DNA of 64,000 nt from JAODBJ01 sp963782465 (GTDB taxonomy: Bacteria; Actinomycetota; Acidimicrobiia; IMCC26256; PALSA-610). The stretch's first letter is position 1; each line of letters begins with the position of its first letter. Shown here piece after piece: positions 37,222-46,544 of the stretch. The notes beneath the pieces were generated by a model. That model was not told the origin of the DNA, ran no database searches, and saw nothing but the letters and a program-made list of their open reading frames with translations. The stretch is from positions 124,001 to 188,000 of the forward strand of contig CAWAJR010000004.1 of assembly GCA_963782465.1 (NCBI GenBank), in the 5' to 3' direction. A program made the position numbers and the translations under genes.

Positions 37222-37259
37222 ATCAGTAGGCTTATGACCCTTATATGCCAACTACTGAT
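37222..37259 (+). promoter_or_regulatory. Inverted repeat around the start codon of the 37245 gene
   Basis: ATCAGTAG (37222-37229) and CTACTGAT (37252-37259) are exact complements with the ATG at 37245 in the loop. A hairpin here would shield or present the start region, or the site could bind a dimeric protein. Upstream AGTAGG is the only ribosome-site candidate and lies inside the left arm. Confidence 0.4.
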
Positions 37260-37865
37260 CCCGGCCGCGCCGAGCCGCGCGCCGACGTAGACAACGAAGA
37301 GTCGGTGCTGCGCCGGTTCACCGCCTCGACCCCTCGCGGCGCAGGTCAGAACGACGTCGCGGCCCTTCTCCGCCATGTTGCGGACCGGCTCGCGGCAGAG
37401 GGCACGATCGACGTCGCCGACATCACGTTCCACGTCGACTCGACCGACGACGGCCCGTGGCCGTCGATGACCGTGTACTACGAGGTCGTCGACCGGACCG
37501 AGCCGTTCACGCTCGAAGACCCCGGCAGCACCAACGGCAACGGCAGCGGCAATGGCTCCGGCGCGTCGCCGAACGCGCACCTCGATACTCGCACCGGCTT
37601 CTATCGCGAGCTCGCGCGCCGCGCCCCGCTCGAACCGGAGGCCGCGCCCGAACCCGAACCCGAACTCGAACCCGCCCCCGAGCCGGTGCACATCGACGAC
37701 GTGCTACCGCTCGGCCCCGCCGCCGCGACACCGTCACCCGCCACCTCCCCCACTGCGCCGCTCCCGCACCGCACACGCATCACGAACGCCGTTGACCCGT
37801 CGACCTTCGCGCGGCTGAAGCGACTGTTGCGTTCGTCGCCGCGCCGCACCAACGGGTTGCGCTAG
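37245..37865 (+). CDS. Hypothetical protein with Gly/Asn and Pro/Glu low-complexity regions
   Basis: A 206-residue protein. Residues 25-85 look folded ('NDVAALLRHVADRLAAEGTIDVADITFHV', 'PSMTVYYEVV'). Then come a Gly/Asn/Ser run near 95-105, a Pro/Glu repeat near 130-150 and a basic C-terminus. No membrane segment. Function unknown. Its start lies within an inverted repeat (37222-37259). Confidence 0.65.
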   Translation: MPTTDPGRAEPRADVDNEESVLRRFTASTPRGAGQNDVAALLRHVADRLAAEGTIDVADITFHVDSTDDGPWPSMTVYYEVVDRTEPFTLEDPGSTNGNGSGNGSGASPNAHLDTRTGFYRELARRAPLEPEAAPEPEPELEPAPEPVHIDDVLPLGPAAATPSPATSPTAPLPHRTRITNAVDPSTFARLKRLLRSSPRRTNGLR

Positions 37866-37887
37866 CCGGCCGCCGGCCGCGCGTGGT

Positions 37888-39081
37888 TCACGACGCGAGC
37901 GCGTCACGCAACGGGCCCGCGAGGTCGCCGCGCTCGGTCACCTCGACACCGGCCAACGCCAACCACTCGCCGAGCACACGCAACTCGGACGCGAGCGCAG
38001 CAATCCCGTCGGGGTCGAGCCCCGGTTCGGCGTACGCGGCCCGCACCTCGAGCAGACCTCGCTTGCGGTCGGAGCGCAGGTCGACACGCGCGACGAAACG
38101 TTCGCGGTGCAGGAACGGCAACACGTAGTAACCCCACACCCGTTTTGGCTGCGGCACGTAGATCTCGATGCGGTAGTGGAAGCCGAACAGCCGTTCCAGG
38201 CGACGGCGTTCCCACACGACCGGGTCGAACGGCGACAGCAACGTCGACGCGCCGACCCGGCGCGGAACGCGTACACCGGCCGGCACGTACGCGACCTGTT
38301 CCCAGCCCTCGACATCGACGGGTACGAGCCGCCCGTCGTCGACCAGTTCCTTCACCAGCGGCCGCGCCGAGGACCCCTTGATGCGCCAGTAGTCGGCGAG
38401 GTCGGCCAGCGTCGCCACGCCGAGCGCACCGGCCGCGATGTGCAGCAGTTCGCGTTGCGCGTCGGCCTCCGGTAACGCCGGGCGATCGAGCACCGAACGG
38501 GGAAGCATCCGCTCGGGGAGGTCGTACACCCGCTCGAAGTTCCCGGTGCGGCGCGCGGCGAGGCGCCCACCCCAGAGGAGGTATTCGAGCGCCAGCTTCG
38601 CGTCGTGCCAACCCCACCAGGGCCCGTTCCGGTTCCGGTCGGGGTCGAGATCGGCGGCGGTGACGGGACCACGCTCGGCCACCGCTCGGAAGGTCGCTTC
38701 GATGTACTCGGGCGATGCCTCGGCGAACCGCGACAGGTGTCGCCACGTGCCCTCTCCGGCTCGAGCGCGCGCCATGCGCCACCCGAACAGCGGGTAATGC
38801 TCGATCGGGATCAGCGACGCCATATGGCCCCAGTACTCGAACAGTTGCGCGTCGGCGGTCATGCGCGGGAGCACGTCGCGGGCGTGCGGGCCGAGCCGCG
38901 CGAACAGCGGCATCTCCTGCGCGCGCACGAGCACGTTCACCGAGTCGATCTGGATGCACGCGACATGGCCGAGCACGCGTCGAACATGGCGGCGGTCGAC
39001 CCTCCCGGACGGGCGCGGTCGCGCCAAACCTTGGGCACCGAGCGCGATGCGCCTCGCCTGTTGGAGTGACAGCGATTCCAT
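37888..39081 (-). CDS. YcaQ/AlkX-type winged-helix DNA glycosylase family protein
   Basis: About 397 residues. 'SLQQARRIALGAQGLARPRP' opens the family and 'ACIQIDSVNVLVRAQEMPLFARLG' contains the IQID variant of the catalytic QxD/QxQ motif. 'YWGHMASLIPIEHYPLF' and 'YYVLPFLHRERFVARVDLRSDRK' are also diagnostic. Characterised relatives excise alkylated bases and unhook interstrand crosslinks. Start may be ATG 39081 or 39090 (three residues longer). Stands alone between two unrelated genes. Confidence 0.88.
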   Translation of the reverse strand: MESLSLQQARRIALGAQGLARPRPSGRVDRRHVRRVLGHVACIQIDSVNVLVRAQEMPLFARLGPHARDVLPRMTADAQLFEYWGHMASLIPIEHYPLFGWRMARARAGEGTWRHLSRFAEASPEYIEATFRAVAERGPVTAADLDPDRNRNGPWWGWHDAKLALEYLLWGGRLAARRTGNFERVYDLPERMLPRSVLDRPALPEADAQRELLHIAAGALGVATLADLADYWRIKGSSARPLVKELVDDGRLVPVDVEGWEQVAYVPAGVRVPRRVGASTLLSPFDPVVWERRRLERLFGFHYRIEIYVPQPKRVWGYYVLPFLHRERFVARVDLRSDRKRGLLEVRAAYAEPGLDPDGIAALASELRVLGEWLALAGVEVTERGDLAGPLRDALAS

Positions 39082-39296
39082 GACGGGCATTGTGCCGGGC
39101 GCTTGCGCCGAGCGCCCTGGTGCGCTGCGGCGCGCTTGCGAAAGTAAGCGGGGGCAGCCGGCGGCTGGGCAGGGGAACACGCCGCCGACCGCCCCAGCGA
39201 TGCACGTTGCCGCACATGGCCGTTCGGGGCAACTCGCGCTGACCGTACTTTCGGCGCCCGCCGCGGGCAACTGCCACCCGTTCGACCTGGCGCGAC

Positions 39297-40295
39297 TCAG
39301 ACAGTCGGTTCAATGTCCGGTTCGATGTCGAGCGGGCGCTCGAGTCCCGGCTCGCGTTCCGGGCCGCGCACCACGCCGATCAACGCGCCGACAACGACGA
39401 GGGAGCCCGCGATCTCGACCAGCCCGGGCGCCTCGCCGAACGCGGCCCAACCGGCCATCGCAACCATCGGCGACTCGGCGAGCAGCACCGGTGCCGACGC
39501 CGACGCGGGGACGTACTTGTGCGCCCAGACCATCGTGACGTGCGCGCTGGTACCGACGACCATCACCGCCGCCGCGTAACCGATCGCGTGACCTCCGAGG
39601 TGCACACCGCCGGTCGCGACGATGGTCAGCGGCGTGAGGAAGGCAGCGGCGAAGGTGAGCGCACCGGTCATGAACACGAGTGGGTCGGTCCCGAACTGGT
39701 GGCGCGCCCAGCGCCCGTAGAGGTGCCAACCCGCGTTCACGAACAGGCTCGCGACGGCGAACAGGTCACCGGCCAGGCTCCACGTGCCGGAGCCCGATGC
39801 CGAGAACGCGACGAACGCGGTTCCCACCACGGCCACCAGGCAGCGCACGACGAGGTTCCGGCGAACCTGCTCGTGCAGCAAGAGCACCGCGAACGCAATC
39901 ACCGCGACCGGTTGGAGCGACGGGATCAGCGTTGCGTCGAGCAGCGTCGTCTTGCCGAGCGCCGCGAAGGCGGTCGTCGCTCCACCGGCGAACAGTGCCC
40001 CGGCACCCGCCATCAACGCGAACCAGCTTCGCCGGCTCCGGCCCGGCGCGATGATCGCCGTTCCGCCGTTCCGGCGGGCGCGGACGATCGAAATCGTGAA
40101 CAGCGGCGGCAGCGCGAACCAGCATCGCCACATCGTGAACCGCATCGCGTTGACGTGCGCGGCCCGCACGAGCAAGGCGCAGACGGCCCACCCGCTCACC
40201 GCCACCCACACGGCGGCGTACGGCCCCACCCGGCCGGCGGCATCTCGCAGCAGCGCCCGCGGGGCGCGAACTCGGCGAGGTACGACGTCGACCAC
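39297..40295 (-). CDS. EamA/DMT-superfamily transporter
   Basis: A 332-residue membrane protein with about ten helices in two EamA halves ('LDATLIPSLQPVAVIAFAVLLLHEQVRRN' ends the first; 'LLAESPMVAMAGWAAFGEAPGLVEIAGSLVVVGALIGVV' the second). Both contain the Pro/Glu pattern of metabolite exporters. A basic N-terminus of about 25 residues precedes the first helix. Substrate unknown. Confidence 0.85.
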   Translation of the reverse strand: MVDVVPRRVRAPRALLRDAAGRVGPYAAVWVAVSGWAVCALLVRAAHVNAMRFTMWRCWFALPPLFTISIVRARRNGGTAIIAPGRSRRSWFALMAGAGALFAGGATTAFAALGKTTLLDATLIPSLQPVAVIAFAVLLLHEQVRRNLVVRCLVAVVGTAFVAFSASGSGTWSLAGDLFAVASLFVNAGWHLYGRWARHQFGTDPLVFMTGALTFAAAFLTPLTIVATGGVHLGGHAIGYAAAVMVVGTSAHVTMVWAHKYVPASASAPVLLAESPMVAMAGWAAFGEAPGLVEIAGSLVVVGALIGVVRGPEREPGLERPLDIEPDIEPTV

Positions 40296-40352
40296 GGTCG
40301 GACCGTAGCGGCACGCCGGTCGCTCGCCGCCCGCGGTTTTCGCGGTGGGCGG

Positions 40353-40697
40353 CTACCGGCGCTTCTTCTTGTTCTTCGCGTTCTTGCGGAACAACTTGCG
40401 CTGCGCCTTGCGTTCCTGCTCCGCGAGCAGTTCGGCGCCGGCGCTGTTCACGATGTCTTCGGCGGCATCGAGGAGCGCAGCGACGTCTTCGCCGGCGGGC
40501 TCCGGCGCGGGGACCTGCTTGGCGGGCGCGCCGAGGCTCCCGTAGTGCCACCCGACGTCGACCGTGCGGCGAGCAAAGCTCGGGCAGTCGTCGGGGCATT
40601 TCCACGGGGCTTCGGGAGCGAGGTCGAGCCGGCATTTCCGCACCACGTCGCCCGACGGGTAGGTGCGGCTGTCGTAGTGGCGGCAGTCGGTGCGCAT
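40353..40697 (-). CDS. Small Cys-containing hypothetical protein
   Basis: A 114-residue protein. Four Cys (residues about 5, 22, 34, 38) in 'MRTDCRHYDS', 'VRKCRLDL' and 'WKCPDDCPSFARR' could bind zinc or an Fe-S cluster. The C-terminus ends in a highly basic Lys/Arg tail (KNAKNKKKRR). Homologues occur widely in actinobacteria but have no assigned role known to me. Confidence 0.7.
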   Translation of the reverse strand: MRTDCRHYDSRTYPSGDVVRKCRLDLAPEAPWKCPDDCPSFARRTVDVGWHYGSLGAPAKQVPAPEPAGEDVAALLDAAEDIVNSAGAELLAEQERKAQRKLFRKNAKNKKKRR

Positions 40698-40758
40698 CGT
40701 CACCCCACCATTGTCGCGAACGGCTGCGACCCGTGTGACGCGGTGGGCCGGGAACGCC

Positions 40759-41577
40759 TCAGGCCGGAATCGCGAGCGCAGCGATGTGATCGGCGTCCTC
40801 GGCGACCCGCGCGCCGAGGTCTTCGAGGTCGGCGCCGGTGATACCGGCCCGGTACAGGGTCGCCTCCGGGTCACCGATCGGTTCGTTGCCCATTGCACCG
40901 GCGCCACCCATCGTCGCGTGCACCAACGCCTCGGCGGCGAGCACCGCCCGGGTGAGCGGCGCCGCGTCGTCCTCCAAGCCGCGGTGATGCGAAGCCACCG
41001 CGTCGACGACCGTCGACGGCAGCCGCCAGGCCGCGAGCGCGATACCGCCGAGTTGGGCATGGTCGGTGCCGAAACGATGACATTCCCGCGCCAGCATCTG
41101 GTCGGCGGGGAGGGCGGCGATGTCGGCATAGATCGTCGCGTCGTACTGGTACGCGAGGGCCCCACCGAGATCGTGCAAGAGCCCGGCGCACAGCGCGTCG
41201 GCCGACGGCAGGCCGAACCGGGCCGCCAGGTGGGACGCGCCGACGCCGACGGCGCCCGAATGCACCCAGAAACCGGTAGGGACGCGCGACGCCGAGCCGA
41301 GCAGCCCCGCCGCGGTGGTGATCGCGAGCGACCGGATCACCGAGTTCCCGAGGGTCACGACCGCGCGTTCGAGGCTCCCGATCCGGCCCGACGCCCCGAA
41401 GTACGGGGAGTTCGCAAGGTGCAGGATCCGGGCGCAGAGACTGACGTCGGGAGCCAGGGCGTTGGCCACCGTCGACGCGCAGGTGCGGGGGTCTTCGAGC
41501 ACGGCGAGGACGCGAGTCACCGAGTTCGGCCGCAGCGGCAGCCGCTGCAACTCCTCGATGAGCTGGGCTTTCTCCAT
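40759..41577 (-). CDS. HDOD-domain signalling protein
   Basis: A 272-residue protein. 'ELQRLPLRPNSVTRVLAVLEDPRT' and 'ILHLANSPYFGASGRIGSLERAVVTLG' are hallmarks of the HDOD domain, an HD-GYP relative that has lost the phosphodiesterase metal site. 'AGLLHDLGG' and 'ASHHRG' remain. Such proteins act in c-di-GMP or stress signalling. It diverges across 156 bases from a GGDEF-EAL gene, suggesting a shared signalling module. Confidence 0.88.
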   Translation of the reverse strand: MEKAQLIEELQRLPLRPNSVTRVLAVLEDPRTCASTVANALAPDVSLCARILHLANSPYFGASGRIGSLERAVVTLGNSVIRSLAITTAAGLLGSASRVPTGFWVHSGAVGVGASHLAARFGLPSADALCAGLLHDLGGALAYQYDATIYADIAALPADQMLARECHRFGTDHAQLGGIALAAWRLPSTVVDAVASHHRGLEDDAAPLTRAVLAAEALVHATMGGAGAMGNEPIGDPEATLYRAGITGADLEDLGARVAEDADHIAALAIPA

Positions 41578-41733
41578 AGCTCGCCGGCCTCCTGCCTCGG
41601 CGAACCATCGGCGCCTCTCACCACCCGGTTGAGCGCGGCAACCACCGCGACGTGACATTGTTCGCCCGAATTCGGACTCTTCCTCGGCCCGCCAGATCCC
41701 GATGAATGGAGAACTTCGGAGAAGGGCGCGCCG

Positions 41734-44310
41734 GTGACGGACGCGACGCACGACGCTGCAGATGGGGAACAGGGGCTTCGGGAACGACTCGCGTTCGAGC
41801 GCGCGCTCACGTCGGTGCTGCGTTCCTTCGTCGGTTGCACCGTCGACCGGTTCGACGCCTGCATCGACGACGCCCTCGGTACCGTCGGGCGCCTCACCGG
41901 CGCCGAGCGGGCCTTCCTGCAGCTGAGCGCCGACGGCGGGCAGACCTTCGAGGAGACGAACACGTGGCGCCGCGACGGCGACCGCGCCGCCGGCGCCGCC
42001 CCGCCGCAGGCGACCGCCGCCCCGGTCACCGTCCCGATCGTCAACCGCGACGTCGTCGTCGGCTACCTCGGGCTGGGCTCGTCGACCGAGACGGACGACC
42101 GGTCGCCGGCCACCGCGACGGCAAGGGCCACGGCCACGCTGCTCGACCAGTTCGCCGGTGTGGTCGCCTGTGCCCTGGAGCGGCGCGCCGCCGAGCTCGA
42201 ACGGCGCCAGTCGGAAGCATCGCTGCGGGTCAGCGAAGAACGGTTCAAGCGCCTCGTCCAGCACTCACCCGACGTGATCATCGTGATCGACGCCCTCGGT
42301 GTGTTCACCTACGCGAGCCCGAAGATCGAAGAGCTCCTCGGGCACCGGCCGGAAGACGTCGTCGGCACGTCGGCCCTCGAGCTCATCCATCCCGACGAGA
42401 TCGACGATGCCGCGGTCGCGATCGCGAACACCGTCGAAGCGAGCGGTGAACCGGGCGAAGGCGTCGGGCTTCGAGTGCGCCACCGGGACGGCACCTGGAT
42501 CCCCGTCGAAGTCGCCGGGTCGAGCCTGCTCGACGACCCGTTCCTCAAGGGCATCGTGGTCACGGTGCGCGACATGCGCGAGAGCGTCCGCACCGCGGCG
42601 ACCCTCGAAGAGGTCGAGATCCGGTTCCGGCAGGTCTTCGACTACTCACCGATCGGTATCGCGCTCGCGACGCCGGCCGGCCGTTTCATCAAGGTCAATA
42701 CCGCGTTCACCCGCATGCTCGACCGGACCGCCGACGAGATCTACACGCTCTCCTACGCCGACGTGACCCACCCCGAGGACGTCGCGGTGAACAACGAACT
42801 CTCCCGCCGCGTCCAGTCCGGGGACCTCGCCGACTTCACGCTCGAGAAACGCTACGTGCGCAGGGACGGTTCGTTCATCTGGGTGCGGGTCAGCGTCACC
42901 GCCGTACGCAACGCCGAGAACAAGGCGCTGTACACGATCGCGCACGTCGAAGACATCACGCACCGCAAGCAGATCGAACAGCGACTGTCGTACGACGCGA
43001 CGCACGACGCGCTGACCGGGCTGCCCCTCCGCACGCTCGTGCTCGACCATCTCGACGTCGCCCTCGCCAACGCCCGCCGTCACCGTTCGAAGGTCGCGGT
43101 GCTCTTCCTCGACCTCGACCGCTTCAAGCGGGTGAACGACAACCTCGGGCACGCCGCCGGCGACGAGCTGCTGAAGGCGGTCGCAGGCCGGTTGCGGTCC
43201 GCGGTCCGGAGCGTCGACACGCCGGGACGGTTCGGCGGCGACGAGTTCGTCGTGGTCTGCCCCGACCTGCTCCACGAGGAACACGTCGTCACGATCGCCG
43301 AGCGGATCCGGCAACGGTTCGAGGAACCGGTCGAACTGCGGGGCGTGCAGGTGTTCGTCGGCGCGAGCATCGGCATCGCGTTCGCCGACCCGGGCGCGCA
43401 CCCCAACGCCGAGCTCGACTCCGAGTCGTTGTTGCGCCAAGCCGACACCGCCGCGTACCGGGCCAAGGAACGGGGCCGGAACCGCTACGAGATCTTCGAC
43501 GAGGAACTCCGGGCTTCGGTCGCCAAGCGGCTCGAGACCGAGTCGGGCATCCGCCACGCGCTCGATCACGACGAGCTGCGCCTGCTGTACCAACCGATCG
43601 TTCGCATCGAGACCGGCGAGGTGGTCGGGTTCGAAGCACTCGTGCGCTGGGAACGCGACGGGGTGCTCGTACCGCCGGTCGAGTTCCTCGACGTCGCCGA
43701 GGAGACGGGGCTCATCGTCCCGCTGGGCGAGGTCGTGCTCGACAAGGCGTGCCGCCAACTCGCGACGTGGAACCGCGAACTCCCCGAACATCGCGTCCCG
43801 CGACTGTCGGTGAACCTTTCGGCCCGCCAGCTCACCCAACCGGAACTGGCCGACCTGGTCCGCCGGAAGTTGGACGAGAACGCGCTCCCGGCTGAACTGC
43901 TCTGCCTCGAAATCACCGAGACCGTGCTGATGCAGGACACGCCGCAGGTGATCGCGACGATCAAGGCATTGCGTGAGCTCGGTGTGCGGCTCGCCATCGA
44001 CGACTTCGGCACCGGGTACTCGTCGTTGAGTTACCTGCGCCGGTTGCCGGTGAGCGCCGTGAAGATCGACCGCTCGTTCATCCTCGAACTCGGCGGCGAC
44101 CACGAAGGCTCGACGATCGTCGCGTCGGTGATCAGCCTGGCGCATGCGCTCGGCATGGAGATCATCGCCGAAGGCGTGGAAACGATCGAACACGTCGCCG
44201 CGCTCATGAACCTGAGCTGCGACCACGCGCAAGGCTTCTACTTCTCGCGCCCGCTCACCGCCGACGCCGCCTTCACCGTCATCCGCGACGGCATCCTCCG
44301 CGCCGCCTGA
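41734..44310 (+). CDS. GAF-PAS-PAS-GGDEF-EAL cyclic-di-GMP protein
   Basis: An 858-residue cytosolic sensor. An N-terminal GAF (about 20-150) is followed by two PAS domains (165-285 and 295-415; the second with a PAC tail ending 'YTIAHVEDITHRKQIE'). The diguanylate cyclase has intact GGDEF and an upstream inhibitory RSVD. The phosphodiesterase domain has intact EAL (GFEALVRW), 'ETVLMQD' and 'DDFGTGYSS'. Both c-di-GMP synthesis and breakdown are therefore possible. No membrane helix. GTG start. The stop is five bases before palindrome copy 6. Confidence 0.95.
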   Translation: MTDATHDAADGEQGLRERLAFERALTSVLRSFVGCTVDRFDACIDDALGTVGRLTGAERAFLQLSADGGQTFEETNTWRRDGDRAAGAAPPQATAAPVTVPIVNRDVVVGYLGLGSSTETDDRSPATATARATATLLDQFAGVVACALERRAAELERRQSEASLRVSEERFKRLVQHSPDVIIVIDALGVFTYASPKIEELLGHRPEDVVGTSALELIHPDEIDDAAVAIANTVEASGEPGEGVGLRVRHRDGTWIPVEVAGSSLLDDPFLKGIVVTVRDMRESVRTAATLEEVEIRFRQVFDYSPIGIALATPAGRFIKVNTAFTRMLDRTADEIYTLSYADVTHPEDVAVNNELSRRVQSGDLADFTLEKRYVRRDGSFIWVRVSVTAVRNAENKALYTIAHVEDITHRKQIEQRLSYDATHDALTGLPLRTLVLDHLDVALANARRHRSKVAVLFLDLDRFKRVNDNLGHAAGDELLKAVAGRLRSAVRSVDTPGRFGGDEFVVVCPDLLHEEHVVTIAERIRQRFEEPVELRGVQVFVGASIGIAFADPGAHPNAELDSESLLRQADTAAYRAKERGRNRYEIFDEELRASVAKRLETESGIRHALDHDELRLLYQPIVRIETGEVVGFEALVRWERDGVLVPPVEFLDVAEETGLIVPLGEVVLDKACRQLATWNRELPEHRVPRLSVNLSARQLTQPELADLVRRKLDENALPAELLCLEITETVLMQDTPQVIATIKALRELGVRLAIDDFGTGYSSLSYLRRLPVSAVKIDRSFILELGGDHEGSTIVASVISLAHALGMEIIAEGVETIEHVAALMNLSCDHAQGFYFSRPLTADAAFTVIRDGILRAA

Positions 44311-44315
44311 CGGCC

Positions 44316-44362
44316 GACGTGCGTCGATAGCTATCGCTATGCGATAGCTATCGACGCCTGTC
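44316..44362. repeat. 47-bp palindromic element, copy 6
   Basis: Core loop is TAT here rather than ATA, with left flank GACGT and right flank CTGTC. It fills the gap between convergent genes ending at 44310 and 44361; the TGA of the minus-strand gene overlaps its last two bases. Confidence 0.92.
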
Positions 44363-44918
44363 AACCGAGCCAGTCGGGGGCGTGGTTGAGGAGGAAACGG
44401 CTGACACCGAGGCAACGCTCGAGGGTGTCGCACGGCACTTCCTCGCCCCGCCGGATGCCGAGCAGCGAGACGCGTTGGTGGGCGACGATGCGCAGCGAAC
44501 GCTCGGGCGCGTCGGTGGCCGACGGGTAGGAGTCGGTGGCCGACACTTCGAGCGGGAGCTCGGGGCCGCCGAGCCCGGCGAGTTCCGTCGCCAACACGAG
44601 CAAGTCGGGCCCGTGCGGCAGGGGCGGCAACGCCCACGTGAAACTCAGCGGGAAGTGGAACTCGTCTTCGGGTTCGTCGTCTTCGGGCAGCCCGATCACG
44701 GCGTCTTCGAAACCGAGCAGCACGCGCGGCTCGATCTCCAACGAGAGGTAGAGGTCGACCGGGCCCTCGCACCCTTCTTCGGGGTGCAGGTCGACTTCCC
44801 AGGTCTGGCGCAACGAGTAGCTCTCGACGAAGTGCCGTTCGTCGTGCACGTGGAACCCGTGCTCCACTGCGTGGTCTTTCAAGTCGGCGACGAAGCCGGC
44901 AACGTCGAGAACAGCCAT
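44361..44918 (-). CDS. Hypothetical protein
   Basis: A 185-residue acidic soluble protein ('LPEDDEPEDEFHFPLSFTWALPPLPHGPDLL'). No recognised motif or membrane segment. Starts at ATG and ends one base before the esterase gene's start region upstream on the same strand order. It belongs to the minus-strand block that continues with esterase, rdgB and rph. Confidence 0.7.
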   Translation of the reverse strand: MAVLDVAGFVADLKDHAVEHGFHVHDERHFVESYSLRQTWEVDLHPEEGCEGPVDLYLSLEIEPRVLLGFEDAVIGLPEDDEPEDEFHFPLSFTWALPPLPHGPDLLVLATELAGLGGPELPLEVSATDSYPSATDAPERSLRIVAHQRVSLLGIRRGEEVPCDTLERCLGVSRFLLNHAPDWLG

Positions 44919-44919
44919 C

Positions 44920-45870
44920 TCAGGCCACGGTACCGAACGCGCGCCGCAACGCTTCAGCCGACTCGTCGAGTGCCGTCTTGGCGTCGTCGAACGCGAGGAA
45001 GAGCCCGTAGAACGCGTGGATCATGCCGTCGTAGCGCGTCGACGTGACCGGCACGCCGGCATCGGCCAGGCGGCGCGCGTAGGCCTCGCCTTCGTCGCGT
45101 AACGGGTCGAACTCGGCCGTGATCACGAGCGCGGCGGCGACGCCTTCGACCGACGCCGCGCGCAGCGGCGACACCCGCCAGTCGGACGGGTCGACGCCCG
45201 AGCCGCGCCGGTAGCAGTCGTAGAACCAGTCCATCTGCTTGCGTTCCAAGAGGTACCCCTCGCCGTTCACCCGGAACGACTCGGTGTCGCACGCGGCATC
45301 GGTGACCGGGTAGACGAGCAACTGCAACGCGAGGTTGGGTGCGCCCGCATCGCGCGCCATCAACGCGCAGACGGCCGACAGGTTGCCGCCGGCGCTGTCG
45401 CCGCCGATCGCGATGCGAGCCGGGTCGCCCCCGAACTCGGCTGCGTTCGCCGCGACCCACTGCAGCGCCGCCCACGCATCGTCGAGCGGGGCGGGGAACG
45501 GGTCTTCGGGCGCGAGCCGGTAGTCGACCGACACCACGATGCAGCCCGCTGCGTTCGCGATCGCGCGCGTGATCGGGTCGTGGACCTCGACGCTGCCGAT
45601 CGTCCAACCCCCGCCGTGCAACCACACGAACACCGGCAAGCCCGGGTCGAGCGAGGGATGGTAGATGCGCACCGGGATGTCGCCGCGCGGCCCGGGCACG
45701 ACCCGGTCCTCGACCTTCGCGACGGGCTGCGGCTCCCCCGCGCCACCCGCGGTCAGCGCCGCGAGGCCGTCGCGCGCGGTCTGCAGCTCCTCGTCGGACG
45801 CACTGGCGCCGCCCATCGCGTTCACGAGATCGCACAGCGTCTTGGCTTGCGGGTGCAGCGGCATCGTCAT
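44920..45870 (-). CDS. Alpha/beta hydrolase, hormone-sensitive-lipase-type esterase
   Basis: A 316-residue family IV esterase. The oxyanion motif is HGGGWTIGS, the nucleophile GDSAGG, the acid lies in 'EFDPLRDEGEAYA' and the His in 'GMIHAFYG'. It hydrolyses short-chain esters or lactones in the cytosol. Its ATG overlaps the rdgB stop (ATGA), placing it downstream of rdgB in the same operon. Confidence 0.92.
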   Translation of the reverse strand: MTMPLHPQAKTLCDLVNAMGGASASDEELQTARDGLAALTAGGAGEPQPVAKVEDRVVPGPRGDIPVRIYHPSLDPGLPVFVWLHGGGWTIGSVEVHDPITRAIANAAGCIVVSVDYRLAPEDPFPAPLDDAWAALQWVAANAAEFGGDPARIAIGGDSAGGNLSAVCALMARDAGAPNLALQLLVYPVTDAACDTESFRVNGEGYLLERKQMDWFYDCYRRGSGVDPSDWRVSPLRAASVEGVAAALVITAEFDPLRDEGEAYARRLADAGVPVTSTRYDGMIHAFYGLFLAFDDAKTALDESAEALRRAFGTVA

Positions 45871-46544
45871 CTCTCCTTCAACGCCGCCGCCAGCGCGCGG
45901 AACGCGCGACCGCGATGCGACAGGGCATGCTTCTCTTCGGCCGACATCTCGGCGAACGTCCGGCCGTCACCTTCGCGCGGTTGGAACACCGGGTCATAGC
46001 CGAACCCGCTGGTGCCCCGCGGGCTCACCGTGATCGTTCCTTCCACCTCGCCGCGCACGACGAGTTCGTCGCCAGCCGTGAAGCGAGCGAGCGCGACGGT
46101 CACGAACCGGGCGGCGCGCCGCGCCGGTTCGACACCGGCGAGTTCGTGCAACAGTTTCTCGACGTTGCGGGCCGGGTTCGCGTCCTCACCCGAGTAACGG
46201 GCGCTGCGCACGCCGGGCGCGCCGCCGAGCGCGTCGACCTCCAGACCGGTGTCGTCGGCGATCGCGTCGATCCCGTACGCACCGGCGAGCCCGACGGCCT
46301 TGATGCGCGCGTTGGCTTCGAGCGTCGCGCCGGTCTCCTCGACGTCGGGTGCGACGCTCAGTTCGCGCACACCGATCACCGCGTCGGCGATGCCGTCGGG
46401 CGTCGAGACGAGGAAGGCGACGGTCGCGTCACCCACTTCGAGCGCCCACGCCGCAAGCGGGTGGTCCCACGCGTCGGTGAGCACTTCGCAGATCTCTCGT
46501 GCTTTGTGGGGGTTGGCGGTCGCCAGGACGAAGGGGAACTTCAT
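45867..46544 (-). CDS. rdgB: dITP/XTP pyrophosphatase (non-canonical purine NTP hydrolase)
   Basis: A 225-residue HAM1-family enzyme that removes dITP/XTP to protect DNA. '[13 protein letters not shown]' is the N-terminal substrate loop; '[27 protein letters not shown]' and '[10 protein letters not shown]' are diagnostic, followed by '[10 protein letters not shown]'. Start ATG overlaps the stop of rph (ATGA) and its own stop overlaps the esterase start, so the genes are tightly coupled. Confidence 0.95.
   Translation of the reverse strand: MKFPFVLATANPHKAREICEVLTDAWDHPLAAWALEVGDATVAFLVSTPDGIADAVIGVRELSVAPDVEETGATLEANARIKAVGLAGAYGIDAIADDTGLEVDALGGAPGVRSARYSGEDANPARNVEKLLHELAGVEPARRAARFVTVALARFTAGDELVVRGEVEGTITVSPRGTSGFGYDPVFQPREGDGRTFAEMSAEEKHALSHRGRAFRALAAALKER

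Noticed and set aside
4802..44362. Integron attC sites
   Set aside because: No RYYYAAC/GTTRRRY core sites, perfect rather than imperfect arms, and no integrase in the window.
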